DNA of 23,404 bases, from positions 1 to 23,404 of the forward strand of contig JAEDFX010000030.1 in assembly GCA_016297805.1 (NCBI GenBank), given 5' to 3'. Below are positions 1-9,457 of the stretch, piece by piece (positions within the stretch are counted from its first letter, which is position 1; every line of letters starts with the position of its first letter). Source of the DNA: Treponema sp. GTDB taxonomy: Bacteria > Spirochaetota > Spirochaetia > Treponematales > Treponemataceae. The notes below the pieces were generated by a model. That model ran no database searches. It was not told where the DNA came from and worked only from the letters and a program-made list of their open reading frames with translations. A program made the translations under genes and the position numbers.

Positions 1-1
1 G

Positions 2-748
2 CTGGATACCATGCCTTTACCAGAAAATCTGCAATCTATAGGTACCAGCTGTTTTTCTGGATGCAAAGCATTAAGAGAAGCTGTTATTCCTGCGGCTGTT
101 ACAAAACTGGAGAATAGCACTTTTAGAGATTGTAAATCTCTAAAAGTAACTTTACATAATAATATTAAAAATATTGGGGAATCTTGTTTTAGGGGTTGTT
201 CTAACTTGAATATTACCAGCCTGCCGGAAAATCTTACTACCTTTGGAAACTATGCTTTTTACGGTTGTTCAGCTATTCAGCGTATTGATATACCTGCTGG
301 AGTAACCATAATACCTGCATATTGTTTTCAAAATTGTTCTGTACTTTCAGCAGTTACTCTTCCTGATGGTTTAACTACTATTGGAGGTAGTGCTTTTAAT
401 AGTACAGCTATAACTACCATAACAATTCCAGACTCTGTTATTGGAGAATTAAATGGTTTTTATAATTGTTCAAAACTTACACAGGTAAATATTGGTACTG
501 GCATAACATCTATTGCAGCAAATTGTTTTTATTCTTGCAGCAGCTTAGTAACAATTGAAATACCAGACGGGGTAACCAGTATTGGAAGCAGTGCTTTTTC
601 TTATTGTTCAAAATTAACAGATGTTATTTTTACAAACGGTGGTTATTCTGACTGGAAAAATAATTCTGGAGTTGCTGCGGGCTGGACTAGCTCAAGTGAA
701 GCTGCAAAAACATTAAGAGCTTATTCAAGTTCACTTTATAAAAGGTAA
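2..748 (+). CDS. BspA-type leucine-rich repeat (LRR_5) protein, 5'-truncated
   Basis: The reading frame is open to the left edge of the window (codons for L-D-T precede the first Met at 11), so this is the C-terminal part of a longer protein. The visible 248 residues are almost entirely LRR_5/BspA repeats of about 23 residues, recognisable by recurring C/A-F-x-x-C turns (CFSGC, TFRDC, CFRGC, AFYGC, CFQNC, GFYNC, CFYSC, AFSYC) alternating with I-P-x-x-V-T-x-I strands; about nine repeats are visible. In Treponema and Bacteroidales such proteins are surface or secreted and are linked to adhesion. The last 35 residues are non-repetitive. The stop is 3 bp before the next lipoprotein start, so it is almost certainly the upstream member of the same operon. 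Any signal peptide lies outside the window. The family call is firm; the ligand is unknown. Confidence 0.85.
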   Translation: MDTMPLPENLQSIGTSCFSGCKALREAVIPAAVTKLENSTFRDCKSLKVTLHNNIKNIGESCFRGCSNLNITSLPENLTTFGNYAFYGCSAIQRIDIPAGVTIIPAYCFQNCSVLSAVTLPDGLTTIGGSAFNSTAITTITIPDSVIGELNGFYNCSKLTQVNIGTGITSIAANCFYSCSSLVTIEIPDGVTSIGSSAFSYCSKLTDVIFTNGGYSDWKNNSGVAAGWTSSSEAAKTLRAYSSSLYKR

Positions 749-751
749 TAT

Positions 752-3700
752 ATGATGAAAAAGAAAATTATATATACAGTTTTAATATTGATTTCTCTGG
801 TTTCCTGCCGTTCCTGGTTCACTAAAGATTATGAAAATGAACCGGAGTTAGATTATGGTACAGTTTGTGGTGCAGTGCTGGAATCTGAGGAAATTGCAAA
901 TATGCGCAGTGCATTCCCGGAAATGCCTTCCAATGTAATTTATACTATAACTGCAATAAGAACCGATGAAACTGCTCCAGATATAGCTGGTGTAATAGAT
1001 GCAGAAAATGGAAAATTCATTATTCAGCTTACTGCAGGTGTATGGAAAATAGAATTAAAAGGCTATAATTGTGAAAATCTTAGTGATGCAGCAGATATAA
1101 ATCTTATTTTTACAGGTTCTAAAGCCAACATTGTAATTAATGAAGAAAATCCTTATTACAGTAATCTTGATATTACAGTTAACGTACGCATGGAAGAAGC
1201 CTATTCAGGCTCTGTTGCTATGGCAGTCTATGCTTATGATAATATTATTACAGAAGCCTATGCTAAATGGCAGGATTCTGCAGGAAACTTAAAGACCCAG
1301 ACCCTCTCATTTACCTTGGACCCTGTAACAGGTCTTTATAAAACCCTGTTTACAATGACAGATGATACAGATGGGGTACTTCCTGTAATACCTGGTGCCT
1401 ATGAAGTTTCTTTTGAATTCTACAGAGTAGTTGCTGCTGCTTCTACACTGGCTTATTACTGCCAGGATACTGTGAATGTTTATTCCAATATGCAAACTAC
1501 TCAATGGGTAGATTCTTCCAATGAGGCAGAATATCTTTCTGTGGTAAATTCAAAAAAACAGCTTTATCTTTCAGAGGCTCTTTTAAGTAAGTTCTTTAAT
1601 ACAACTTTTTTTGTAAGCAACGAAGGAAATGATTCTTTTATTGGAAATTACTATAAACCTTTTAAGACCATACAGCATGCGGTTGAAGTTATTAATGAAA
1701 TTAATGATGAAGGTTCTTTGTACAGTATTTATCTTCTTAGTGATATAGTAGAAAGTGCTTCTACACCCTCTTATAGTAGTACCAATAAAAATTCTTATGT
1801 ATATCTGAATACTCCATCTGCTAAATATCTAAGAATTGCAATTTCCGGCTTTGGAACAGAAAGAATAAAAATAAACCTTAACCGCTCAGCCTCAAATACA
1901 GGAGCTTTTATAAACTGTCATTCTGCAAATAATTCTGATAATACTTTTCAGTCTGTAACCCTGCGTAATCTGGAAATATCAGGTGCCTATAGTACTAATG
2001 CTGTAGTAGATGTTACAGCAAGCTCTGTAAAAATGGTTTCCTGTGCAATAAAAAATAATCATGCTTATGCTGTAAAAAATAGTTATGTATATAATACTAA
2101 AAATGTAATTGCTATATCTGGAGTTACAGAAATAAGTGGTAATGAAGGTGGTATATATGAAGGTTATGGAACCATAACCATAACCGGTAAATGTAGTATA
2201 AATAATAATTCTCTCTATGGTATTTATTGGGATAATTCAAATTCTGGAAATAGTATAACTTTAAATGGAGAGGTCGAAATAAAAGAAAATAAGTACGGCA
2301 TTTATTATAAGCCTTATTCTAGTAGTTTATATCTGCAGAACAAAGTAACCATTACAGATAATGAAGAATATGGTCTTTATCATTATAATGGTTATGTATA
2401 TGCTAAGGGGCAGATATGCATAAAAAATAATGGGGGAGCCGTAAAAAAGAACTATTTCAGTCATATTGCATTTAGCTCTAGTTCAATATCTTCAAAATTT
2501 TTAACTGCTGATGGAGATTTAACTGGCAGTGATATTGGTTTCTTTATAGAAGAAGATGAGTTTACGAAATTTTCAAAAAATGCCTGTACTATAGTTAATG
2601 GTTATTCTGCTTCTAAATATAATTCAGTAACACCTTATGATACTATTTTTTCTTCAGATCAGGGGTATACTCTGGGGTATGATGGCTCTTCTACAGTGTA
2701 TATTGGTTTTCATGGGGGACAGATACAGCAGTCAACCTATGATAAGGTAAAATTATATCCAAATACAGATGTCTTTAATAAAAGAATGTCTTCTAAAACA
2801 GTTTTTACTGTAAAAGCAAATGTTGATGGTGCTTCTGCTGCAGTTGAATATTTAAAGCTTGAAGCTTTTAAGAATGGCAAACCGGTTGGACTGGAAAAGC
2901 AGGAAAATGATGTTTCTGAACTTTCCCTGGATTTTGCAGGAAAGTCTCTGGGAACATACGAACTTCTGGCAACTGCCATTTATGATAATAAAAAATATAC
3001 AGCCTCGTTTACATTAAAAATTATAGACAAAATACCTGCTAAAGGAGAACTGATAGAAACAGGTATTACAGGGGGAAATTATGGTCCTCTGGAAAAATTC
3101 GGGCTTGTATGTGTAATTCCTCCTGGTTCTACAGAAACTGTTACGGGCAGCGATGCAAACTGGAATTCCTATTACAGTGGTACCGCTGCTGCCTATAAAG
3201 GTGCCTTTATAGACGGCAGAACTGTTGAGTTGGGTCCATACGCTATTGGTCAGTATGAAGTAACTTCTCAGTTATATATGGATATAATGAAAAACACTTC
3301 TTATTATAAGGGAATTGAGTCTAATGTATATTTGCAGACTGGCGATAGAAGCCGATTACGCCCGGTTCCTCAACCTAACTGGTATGATGCGGTTATGTTT
3401 TGTAATGAGCTTACAAAAAAATATATGACAGAAGCAGATTGTGTATATAAAATTGCTGTAAGTTCATATTCAACACATATAACAAATGCAACAGTTACTG
3501 CAGATTTAAGCAAGCATGGCTTCAGGCTTCCTACAGAGGCAGAGTGGGAATTTGCTGCCAGAGGGGGTAATGCTTCTGCAGTTGAATGGAAATATGCCTT
3601 TGCTGGGGTACAATCAGCAACAGGGTTTTCTTCAAGTTCTGTTAGCAATGATAGTAATTTGGATAATTATGGCTGGTTTTATGGAAATACGTCTAGCTCT

Positions 3701-4033
3701 GGTACAACTTATAATTATACAAGAGAAATAGGCTTAAAACTGCCTAATACACTTAATTTGTATGATATGACAGGAAATGTTTCTGAATTTACAAATGACA
3801 GAATAGATTCTTCAACATTAACTGCAGTTACAAAATATGATGATTTATATAAAAATGCAGCAGGTAAAGTTGTGAACCCTGCTGGGGCTGCTGCCGGTTC
3901 TTATGTAGTTGTAAAAGGTGGTCATTTTTATTCTTATGCAAATAATTCAGTTGTATCTTATAGATTAAGTCTGGGATGTTCGACTTATTCGTATTATAAC
4001 TATGGTTTCCGAATCTGTCAGACACTGGAATAG
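752..4033 (+). CDS. Large lipoprotein: shared N-terminal module, beta-helix, C-terminal SUMF1/FGE-like domain
   Basis: The protein has 1093 residues. The start (ATG 752, with a second ATG at 755) follows the purine-rich AAAGG at 741-745. A lysine-rich hydrophobic signal peptide ends in the lipobox LVSC (Cys19), predicting a lipidated envelope protein. Residues about 20-270 resemble the N-termini of the next two lipoproteins (RSAF motif, G-x-W-K-I-x-x-x-GY, then a second sandwich-like segment). From about 285 a parallel beta-helix begins with the DUF1565-like entry FFVSNEGNDS followed by FKTIQHAVEVI, then many short N/G/I-rich rungs to about 600. Residues about 780-1093 form a SUMF1/FGE-sulfatase (C-type-lectin-like) domain: IGQYEVTSQLYMDIM, GFRLPTEAEWEFAARGG at about 923, LYDMTGNVSEF, and the terminal KGGHF and YGFRI blocks. 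The active-site cysteine pair of true formylglycine-generating enzymes is not apparent, so a binding or adhesin role is more likely than catalysis. The substrate is unknown. Confidence 0.85.
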   Translation: MMKKKIIYTVLILISLVSCRSWFTKDYENEPELDYGTVCGAVLESEEIANMRSAFPEMPSNVIYTITAIRTDETAPDIAGVIDAENGKFIIQLTAGVWKIELKGYNCENLSDAADINLIFTGSKANIVINEENPYYSNLDITVNVRMEEAYSGSVAMAVYAYDNIITEAYAKWQDSAGNLKTQTLSFTLDPVTGLYKTLFTMTDDTDGVLPVIPGAYEVSFEFYRVVAAASTLAYYCQDTVNVYSNMQTTQWVDSSNEAEYLSVVNSKKQLYLSEALLSKFFNTTFFVSNEGNDSFIGNYYKPFKTIQHAVEVINEINDEGSLYSIYLLSDIVESASTPSYSSTNKNSYVYLNTPSAKYLRIAISGFGTERIKINLNRSASNTGAFINCHSANNSDNTFQSVTLRNLEISGAYSTNAVVDVTASSVKMVSCAIKNNHAYAVKNSYVYNTKNVIAISGVTEISGNEGGIYEGYGTITITGKCSINNNSLYGIYWDNSNSGNSITLNGEVEIKENKYGIYYKPYSSSLYLQNKVTITDNEEYGLYHYNGYVYAKGQICIKNNGGAVKKNYFSHIAFSSSSISSKFLTADGDLTGSDIGFFIEEDEFTKFSKNACTIVNGYSASKYNSVTPYDTIFSSDQGYTLGYDGSSTVYIGFHGGQIQQSTYDKVKLYPNTDVFNKRMSSKTVFTVKANVDGASAAVEYLKLEAFKNGKPVGLEKQENDVSELSLDFAGKSLGTYELLATAIYDNKKYTASFTLKIIDKIPAKGELIETGITGGNYGPLEKFGLVCVIPPGSTETVTGSDANWNSYYSGTAAAYKGAFIDGRTVELGPYAIGQYEVTSQLYMDIMKNTSYYKGIESNVYLQTGDRSRLRPVPQPNWYDAVMFCNELTKKYMTEADCVYKIAVSSYSTHITNATVTADLSKHGFRLPTEAEWEFAARGGNASAVEWKYAFAGVQSATGFSSSSVSNDSNLDNYGWFYGNTSSSGTTYNYTREIGLKLPNTLNLYDMTGNVSEFTNDRIDSSTLTAVTKYDDLYKNAAGKVVNPAGAAAGSYVVVKGGHFYSYANNSVVSYRLSLGCSTYSYYNYGFRICQTLE

Positions 4034-4045
4034 GAGGAATAAAAT

Positions 4046-6235
4046 ATGAAAAAAATCAATAAATTACTATACTTATTTTTTGTTTCTGTTTTTATTTTCT
4101 CTGCCTGCAATAATTTAACAGAAAACTCTTTAAAAGAAGAAATACCAGAAGGCTACGGCCTTGTTTCCGGTCAAATAGATTGTAATTCACATTACCGTTC
4201 TGCCTTTAATGTTGTTTTACCTGACCAGAATATTTTTTATAAAGTAATTGCAGAAGATTCTGAGGGAGTTCTGGATACTGTTACTGCAACAGCCGTTAAA
4301 AAGAATGCCACTTTTGTACTTCAGGATACAATTAAAAAAAATACTGCAAAATATCAGCTTATGCTGCCTTATGGAACCTGGAATATTACAATAGAGGGAT
4401 ATACAGCTTATTCTTACGATGCTGAAACAGAGGAAGAAGTATATACAACAAAAACTCTTTATGGTTCTATACCAGATGTTGTAGTTTCTTCATCAAATTA
4501 CTACCATTCCAATCTAAATATTATTACCATACCAGCCTTATTGGACTCTGACGAAACAGGAACTGTAAATCTTCCAATTTCTGTTACCGCTGCCACAGTG
4601 CTTGGGGCCAAGGCTGAATGGGTGCAGAATATTGATGGTACAGATACTCCATTGACCCAGACTCTATTAATCAGCAGTGGTGAAACTGCTTTTACCATGA
4701 TTGCAGATAACGGTGTTAATGCTTCCGGAGTTCCTTCCGGTTCATATTTTGTTAGATTTTCCTTTTATGATTCTGCAGACTGTGCAGGCACTCTATTATA
4801 CACCTGTACTGAGGCTATTAATGTTTTATATAAGGTTTTAAGCGAAACAAATTGCTGGGTAAAATCTGAAGTTTCAAATTCTCCTCATCTGTTTTACAGG
4901 AATTATGAAACAGATGAGTATGTGGCCGACTTTATTATTACAGATAAAGTTATATATGATGCTTTGAATGACCCGGGAAAATTTGCAGGTAAGGGGTATT
5001 ATTCACTAAATGTGGATGATATTATTATTTCCATTGATGACCCTGAAATATCTCATGATATTCAAACTGAAATAAATGTAACTGCAGCTAAAAACAATGC
5101 TGCTGGTCCTAAAACAGATATTACAGCAGATGCTGCAGACTGGAATATTGCTCTGCTCAATGATGCTGGAGATGATATAACAGCAGCCGGCGGATTTATT
5201 ATTACAGGTAAAAAAATATTATGTCCTGTTGGTATTCCTTACGATGAAACCTTTAAGCTTTATGTCAGTTTCTGCTACAACAATAAATATTACAGCTGTA
5301 CCTTTGATTTGAAAGTACAACCTGAATATAATTTTTACTCTATTCCAATTGATGTTTCAACAGGGGAAAAGGCAACTGCTGCATCTACAGAGGTTTATTT
5401 TGGAGTATTCCCTAAAACAGTATTGCCGCTCAGCTCTGCAATTACAATTAATGAAAAAAGAAAAATAATACTTGGAAACAATATTTATTATTTAGGCAGT
5501 GATGGGGAATATTACGCTAAGGTATTGGAAAATGGTTATGGTACATCTTATAAATATTCTGATAATTCTAGTGTCAAACAGAGCTCTGCAAACAGTTACA
5601 GATATTTTAAACTGGAACCAATAAAGTGGAAGGTGCTTACTACAAATTATAACAGCACTGGAAAAGCCTTGCTTCATGCAGATATGGCCATTATGTGTAA
5701 TATTCCATTTTATGTTAGTACTTCTTCCAGAACTATTTCTGGTACTACTGTTACTGCTACAGACTACAAATATAGTACAGTCAGGGCATATCTTAATGGT
5801 GCTTATGAGGCTGGCGATACACAGGCTGCTGAATATTTAAATAAAGGCTTCATGCAGACTGTATTTAAGTCACAAGCACAGTCATTAATTGCATCTACAA
5901 TATTATCAGATTCATCAAATGTTAATGATAAAATCTTCCTTCTGAATCTTACAGAAGTAACTTCTACTGCATTAGGTTTCCCTACTGGGGGATTTGGATC
6001 AAGTGCTAAAGCACGAATCAGGCGTCCTACAGACTATGCTAAAGCTAATTATTCTTATGATGGTGGCAGCGATGTTTCTGGTGCAAAATATATGCTGCGT
6101 GGGGCACCGTCAGGAAGTTCTATCAGAAAAGTAGACAATGATGGTGATACTAGTACTACTAATAATTATGGTGTTGGTAGTCCAACTGATAAAAAAATTG
6201 CTCTTGTCCCAGCCCTCTGTATAACTCTGGAGTAA
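4046..6235 (+). CDS. Lipoprotein: shared N-terminal module plus C-terminal DUF6273-like domain
   Basis: The protein has 729 residues. A strong Shine-Dalgarno AGGAGG (4032-4037) overlaps the stop codon of the preceding gene, 8 bp before the ATG. The signal peptide ends in the lipobox FSAC (Cys21). Residues about 30-270 are paralogous to the neighbours: a Y-R-S-A-F motif, G-T-W-N-I-x-I-x-GY, a YYHSNL segment, and an A-E-W...L-T-Q-T-L stretch. A linker of uncertain fold follows to about 440. Residues about 450-729 fit DUF6273: YFGVFPKT near 451, KLEPIKWKVL, an AYLNG segment, a DKIFLLNLTEV segment and a closing LVPALCITLE. DUF6273 is common in Treponema and Firmicutes surface proteins and has no assigned activity that I know of. 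The sequence ends in T-L-E just before the stop, as the upstream gene does (Q-T-L-E). The fold call for the C-terminus is moderately sure; the function is unknown. Confidence 0.8.
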   Translation: MKKINKLLYLFFVSVFIFSACNNLTENSLKEEIPEGYGLVSGQIDCNSHYRSAFNVVLPDQNIFYKVIAEDSEGVLDTVTATAVKKNATFVLQDTIKKNTAKYQLMLPYGTWNITIEGYTAYSYDAETEEEVYTTKTLYGSIPDVVVSSSNYYHSNLNIITIPALLDSDETGTVNLPISVTAATVLGAKAEWVQNIDGTDTPLTQTLLISSGETAFTMIADNGVNASGVPSGSYFVRFSFYDSADCAGTLLYTCTEAINVLYKVLSETNCWVKSEVSNSPHLFYRNYETDEYVADFIITDKVIYDALNDPGKFAGKGYYSLNVDDIIISIDDPEISHDIQTEINVTAAKNNAAGPKTDITADAADWNIALLNDAGDDITAAGGFIITGKKILCPVGIPYDETFKLYVSFCYNNKYYSCTFDLKVQPEYNFYSIPIDVSTGEKATAASTEVYFGVFPKTVLPLSSAITINEKRKIILGNNIYYLGSDGEYYAKVLENGYGTSYKYSDNSSVKQSSANSYRYFKLEPIKWKVLTTNYNSTGKALLHADMAIMCNIPFYVSTSSRTISGTTVTATDYKYSTVRAYLNGAYEAGDTQAAEYLNKGFMQTVFKSQAQSLIASTILSDSSNVNDKIFLLNLTEVTSTALGFPTGGFGSSAKARIRRPTDYAKANYSYDGGSDVSGAKYMLRGAPSGSSIRKVDNDGDTSTTNNYGVGSPTDKKIALVPALCITLE

Positions 6236-6238
6236 AAT

Positions 6239-9200
6239 ATGAAAAATAAAGTAAAACTTTCAATATTATTAATTCCTGCTTTTATTTTTGTTTCCTGCAT
6301 GAACTTTTTCTCTGATGATTTAATTGAACGTAAAGATTCGGAAATTACAGTATTACAGGGGTATTATTCTTTAGAAAATAATTATTCTGCCCGTACTGCA
6401 ATTCCTTTTCAAGAGTTAAGTACATATACCTTTGAAATTACCGCTGAATCACAGGAGACTCCACCTGCTGATTCTGTAGATGGTGTAATTGATTCAGCCC
6501 ATAATTCCTATTCTATAGAACTTACAGAAGGTAACTGGAAGCTTACAATAAACGGATATAAAGATGCTGCTAAAACAAAAAAAACTTTGTGTGCCGAAAA
6601 TCTTATAACCATAGGAAACAGTGGTGTTACAGCTGGCTCTTTGAATTTTGTATTGCAGATGTTCCAGACTCCTCTGGCTGTTAGTGCAGATGTTCTTCTT
6701 CCTATAGAAGTGACTTCTGAAATTTCCAGGGTTGAAGCACTCTGGAAAGAATCTGGAATAGAAAAAAAACAGACTATAATTCAGAACTCTTCTTCTACTT
6801 CTGGCAATTTTACCATGATAAATGACGGTGAAACTTCATTTACAGCAGTCAATGGTAATTATGATGTACTTTTCAGATTCTATAAAAAAATTGGCGCAGC
6901 AGAAGTAATTGCTTATTCTCTTGTAGAAAAAATCAACCTTTACGATTACCTTACAACAAATAAATGGATTGGAAATTCCAGTTCTCCTTTATATAAGAAT
7001 GGAAAGCTTGTTATTTCCGACAACATCATAAAAACCTATGACAAGGATATATTTTATGTAAGTTCCTCTGGCAGTGATGCAATAAACAGTGGGGGCTTCT
7101 TTGATCCATTTGCATCGGTACAGTCAGCAGTAGAAATAATTCAGGCAATTGCTGACCCTGAAGTTGAACAATACACAATCTACCTTAAAGACAATATTAC
7201 TTTGGCTCCAGATTATACAGACTGGCCAATGCAAGCTGATGGTGTAACTCCGGAGGATTCATATATTACAATCAATCCTTCTTCATCATTAAAAATTAAA
7301 ATTACCTCTTATGGGGAACCCGCAGCTCCTTATTCAATTAATGCAAATCGTTCAGCTGCAAACACTGGGCGTGTAATGTATGTTGGAGAAAAAGCGGAAG
7401 TTACGCTGGAAAATATAACAATAACCGGTGGTTGTTCAAATGTAAATGGTGCTGGAGTATTTGTTAATAGCGGTACTTTAACAATGAATGCAAAATCTTC
7501 TATTACTCAGAATTATCTTGCTATTGCTGGTAAAAGTGGAGCTGGTATTTATTGTGAATTTGGTTCTATTACAATGAATGCTGGTGCAGAAATATCTTAT
7601 AATGGAAATACAACTAATCTTGCAAATGGTGGCGGATTATATTTAAAAGGTAGTGATACCGATTTAACAAAAAAGACTGTCATTAAAATGGAGCCAGGCT
7701 CAAAAATTCATCATAATATTGGATATAGTGGTGCTGGTCTAAAAATGCTTTATGGTTCAGACAGTTATTTCCATGGAGCCGAGATTACTGATAATGAAGC
7801 TATTTACGCTACCGATGATAATGGAGGCGGTGTATGGGCTTCTATATTGTCGGGAAATTCTCTTGAGATTACAGATACAATTTTGAAAAACAACACAGTA
7901 AATTGTGGTACAACTGGTGGCGGAGGAGCCATTTATGTTCATCTTGGTAGGGTTGTAATAAATGGAACTACAACCTTTGAAAATAACTCAGGCGTAACTG
8001 GTAATGCCATAAGAATGATGAATTCATCAAATCAACACATTACGCTGTCTGATTCAGTTAAATTTGATAATACAACTCTAAAACAAACTATAGCATATGA
8101 TTATTCTTCTGTAACTGAAGCTCCATATATCAAACTTGGAACATTAACTGGAACTATAGATGAACAAACAGTATATCTGACAATTTCTCCACTTACAGCA
8201 GGTAATACAGTACTTATTCCAGAATCAGTTTCAGTCAATATTGCAGATTATGCAGATAGATTTGTTGTCCTAAATCCAGATTTTACTCCTTCCAATTACA
8301 AAATCGACAGCAATGGTAAATTGGCGGAAAAAGTTGCCAAAGGTCCTAACGGTGGAAATGCAAGTTCGGAGTATACTGTTATAAGTTCAGTTTCAGCTTG
8401 TGGTGGTTTAAAGCCAACAACTCCAGGAGTTTACAGTATAAGTACAGAGGAAGAACTTAGACAAATCTCTAAGTGGGTTGGTTCACTCGAAGGTTCTGTT
8501 GTAAAAGAATTTGAAGGTTATACTTTTGTTTTGTACGATAATATTATATTGACCACTGACTGGATTCCTATTGGTGGATATGATGGAACAACAAATATGA
8601 ATTGTTTTTCTGGAACAATTGATGGAAATGGAAATTCAATTTCAGGTTTTACATATAATAATTCATCAGCACAAAGAGTAGGTTTAGTTTCTGTAGCATT
8701 TGGGGCAAGTATAAAGAATCTTACTCTGGAAGGTACTGTCGCTGCAAAAGGATATGCAAGTGCATTTGTTGGATATTCTTATGGTGATTTATTGATAGAT
8801 AATTGTGTGAATAAAGTTAAAATTATAAGTACTGGTGCTGATAATACAGGCGGCTTTGTTGGTTATGCTGCAGGACAGAGTGGTTCATCTATATCTGTTA
8901 CAATACGAAATTGTATAAATATTGGTGAAATTTCAGGGTATGGTAGTTCCGGTGGAATTCTTGGTGCTACTTCATCAGCTGTAACTTCTTTGGATATTGC
9001 AAACTGTATAAATGCAAGTCCTGTGTCTGGCACAAATAATTATGTTGGTGGAATTATAGGAAATACAGGATTAGGAAACAATAGAGTGTTTGTGCATAAC
9101 TGTATTTCCTTAGGTGTGGTTTCGGGACCAAATTCTGGCGCTGTTATTGGAAAACTTGATTCAAGTACAACAACATATCCGAATTTTGATTATTGTTATT

Positions 9201-9457
9201 ATTTAAATGGAATTAATACAGAGCTTGTTGGAAGTAAATCTCCAAGTTATGTTCCATCATCAAATATCCTTAGTTTTACAAGTGATGGAACGGCATCCAC
9301 CCTATCTACTACTTATGACTTAATGGCAGAACTAAATTCATGGATAACAGATCCTCTAAAAGGAAATGATTCGGCTTATTCGATTTACAACAAATGGTCA
9401 TATCAACCAAATGGATATCCATGCTTTAATAATAAGGTTTTGATAAGTGTTCCATAA
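6239..9457 (+). CDS. Large lipoprotein: shared N-terminal module, beta-helix and GLUG-like repeats
   Basis: The protein has 1072 residues. The start lies 3 bp after the previous stop, with the Shine-Dalgarno TGGAG formed by that gene's last codons (6228-6232). The lipobox is FVSC (Cys20). The N-terminal module is paralogous to the two upstream lipoproteins (S-A-R-T-A-I, G-N-W-K-L-T-I-x-GY, A-L-W-K-E-S). A beta-helix starts near residue 270 with DIFYVSSSGSDA followed by FASVQSAVEII and contains repeated N-G-G-G and G-A-G-I-Y rungs. After about residue 735 comes a Y-S-I-S-T-E-E-E-L entry and several GLUG-like repeats (GGFVGYAAG near 871, SGGILGATS, VGGIIGNTG, AVIGKL). These architectures are typical of secreted surface proteins and adhesins. 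The C-terminus is followed in frame by a decayed segment of a second GLUG protein, so this gene may itself have a rearranged end. Confidence 0.82.
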   Translation: MKNKVKLSILLIPAFIFVSCMNFFSDDLIERKDSEITVLQGYYSLENNYSARTAIPFQELSTYTFEITAESQETPPADSVDGVIDSAHNSYSIELTEGNWKLTINGYKDAAKTKKTLCAENLITIGNSGVTAGSLNFVLQMFQTPLAVSADVLLPIEVTSEISRVEALWKESGIEKKQTIIQNSSSTSGNFTMINDGETSFTAVNGNYDVLFRFYKKIGAAEVIAYSLVEKINLYDYLTTNKWIGNSSSPLYKNGKLVISDNIIKTYDKDIFYVSSSGSDAINSGGFFDPFASVQSAVEIIQAIADPEVEQYTIYLKDNITLAPDYTDWPMQADGVTPEDSYITINPSSSLKIKITSYGEPAAPYSINANRSAANTGRVMYVGEKAEVTLENITITGGCSNVNGAGVFVNSGTLTMNAKSSITQNYLAIAGKSGAGIYCEFGSITMNAGAEISYNGNTTNLANGGGLYLKGSDTDLTKKTVIKMEPGSKIHHNIGYSGAGLKMLYGSDSYFHGAEITDNEAIYATDDNGGGVWASILSGNSLEITDTILKNNTVNCGTTGGGGAIYVHLGRVVINGTTTFENNSGVTGNAIRMMNSSNQHITLSDSVKFDNTTLKQTIAYDYSSVTEAPYIKLGTLTGTIDEQTVYLTISPLTAGNTVLIPESVSVNIADYADRFVVLNPDFTPSNYKIDSNGKLAEKVAKGPNGGNASSEYTVISSVSACGGLKPTTPGVYSISTEEELRQISKWVGSLEGSVVKEFEGYTFVLYDNIILTTDWIPIGGYDGTTNMNCFSGTIDGNGNSISGFTYNNSSAQRVGLVSVAFGASIKNLTLEGTVAAKGYASAFVGYSYGDLLIDNCVNKVKIISTGADNTGGFVGYAAGQSGSSISVTIRNCINIGEISGYGSSGGILGATSSAVTSLDIANCINASPVSGTNNYVGGIIGNTGLGNNRVFVHNCISLGVVSGPNSGAVIGKLDSSTTTYPNFDYCYYLNGINTELVGSKSPSYVPSSNILSFTSDGTASTLSTTYDLMAELNSWITDPLKGNDSAYSIYNKWSYQPNGYPCFNNKVLISVP

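Noticed and set aside
3100..4030. Active formylglycine-generating enzyme (sulfatase maturase)
   Set aside because: Only the fold motifs of SUMF1 are present; I do not see the active-site cysteine pair, and the domain is attached to a lipidated beta-helix protein.
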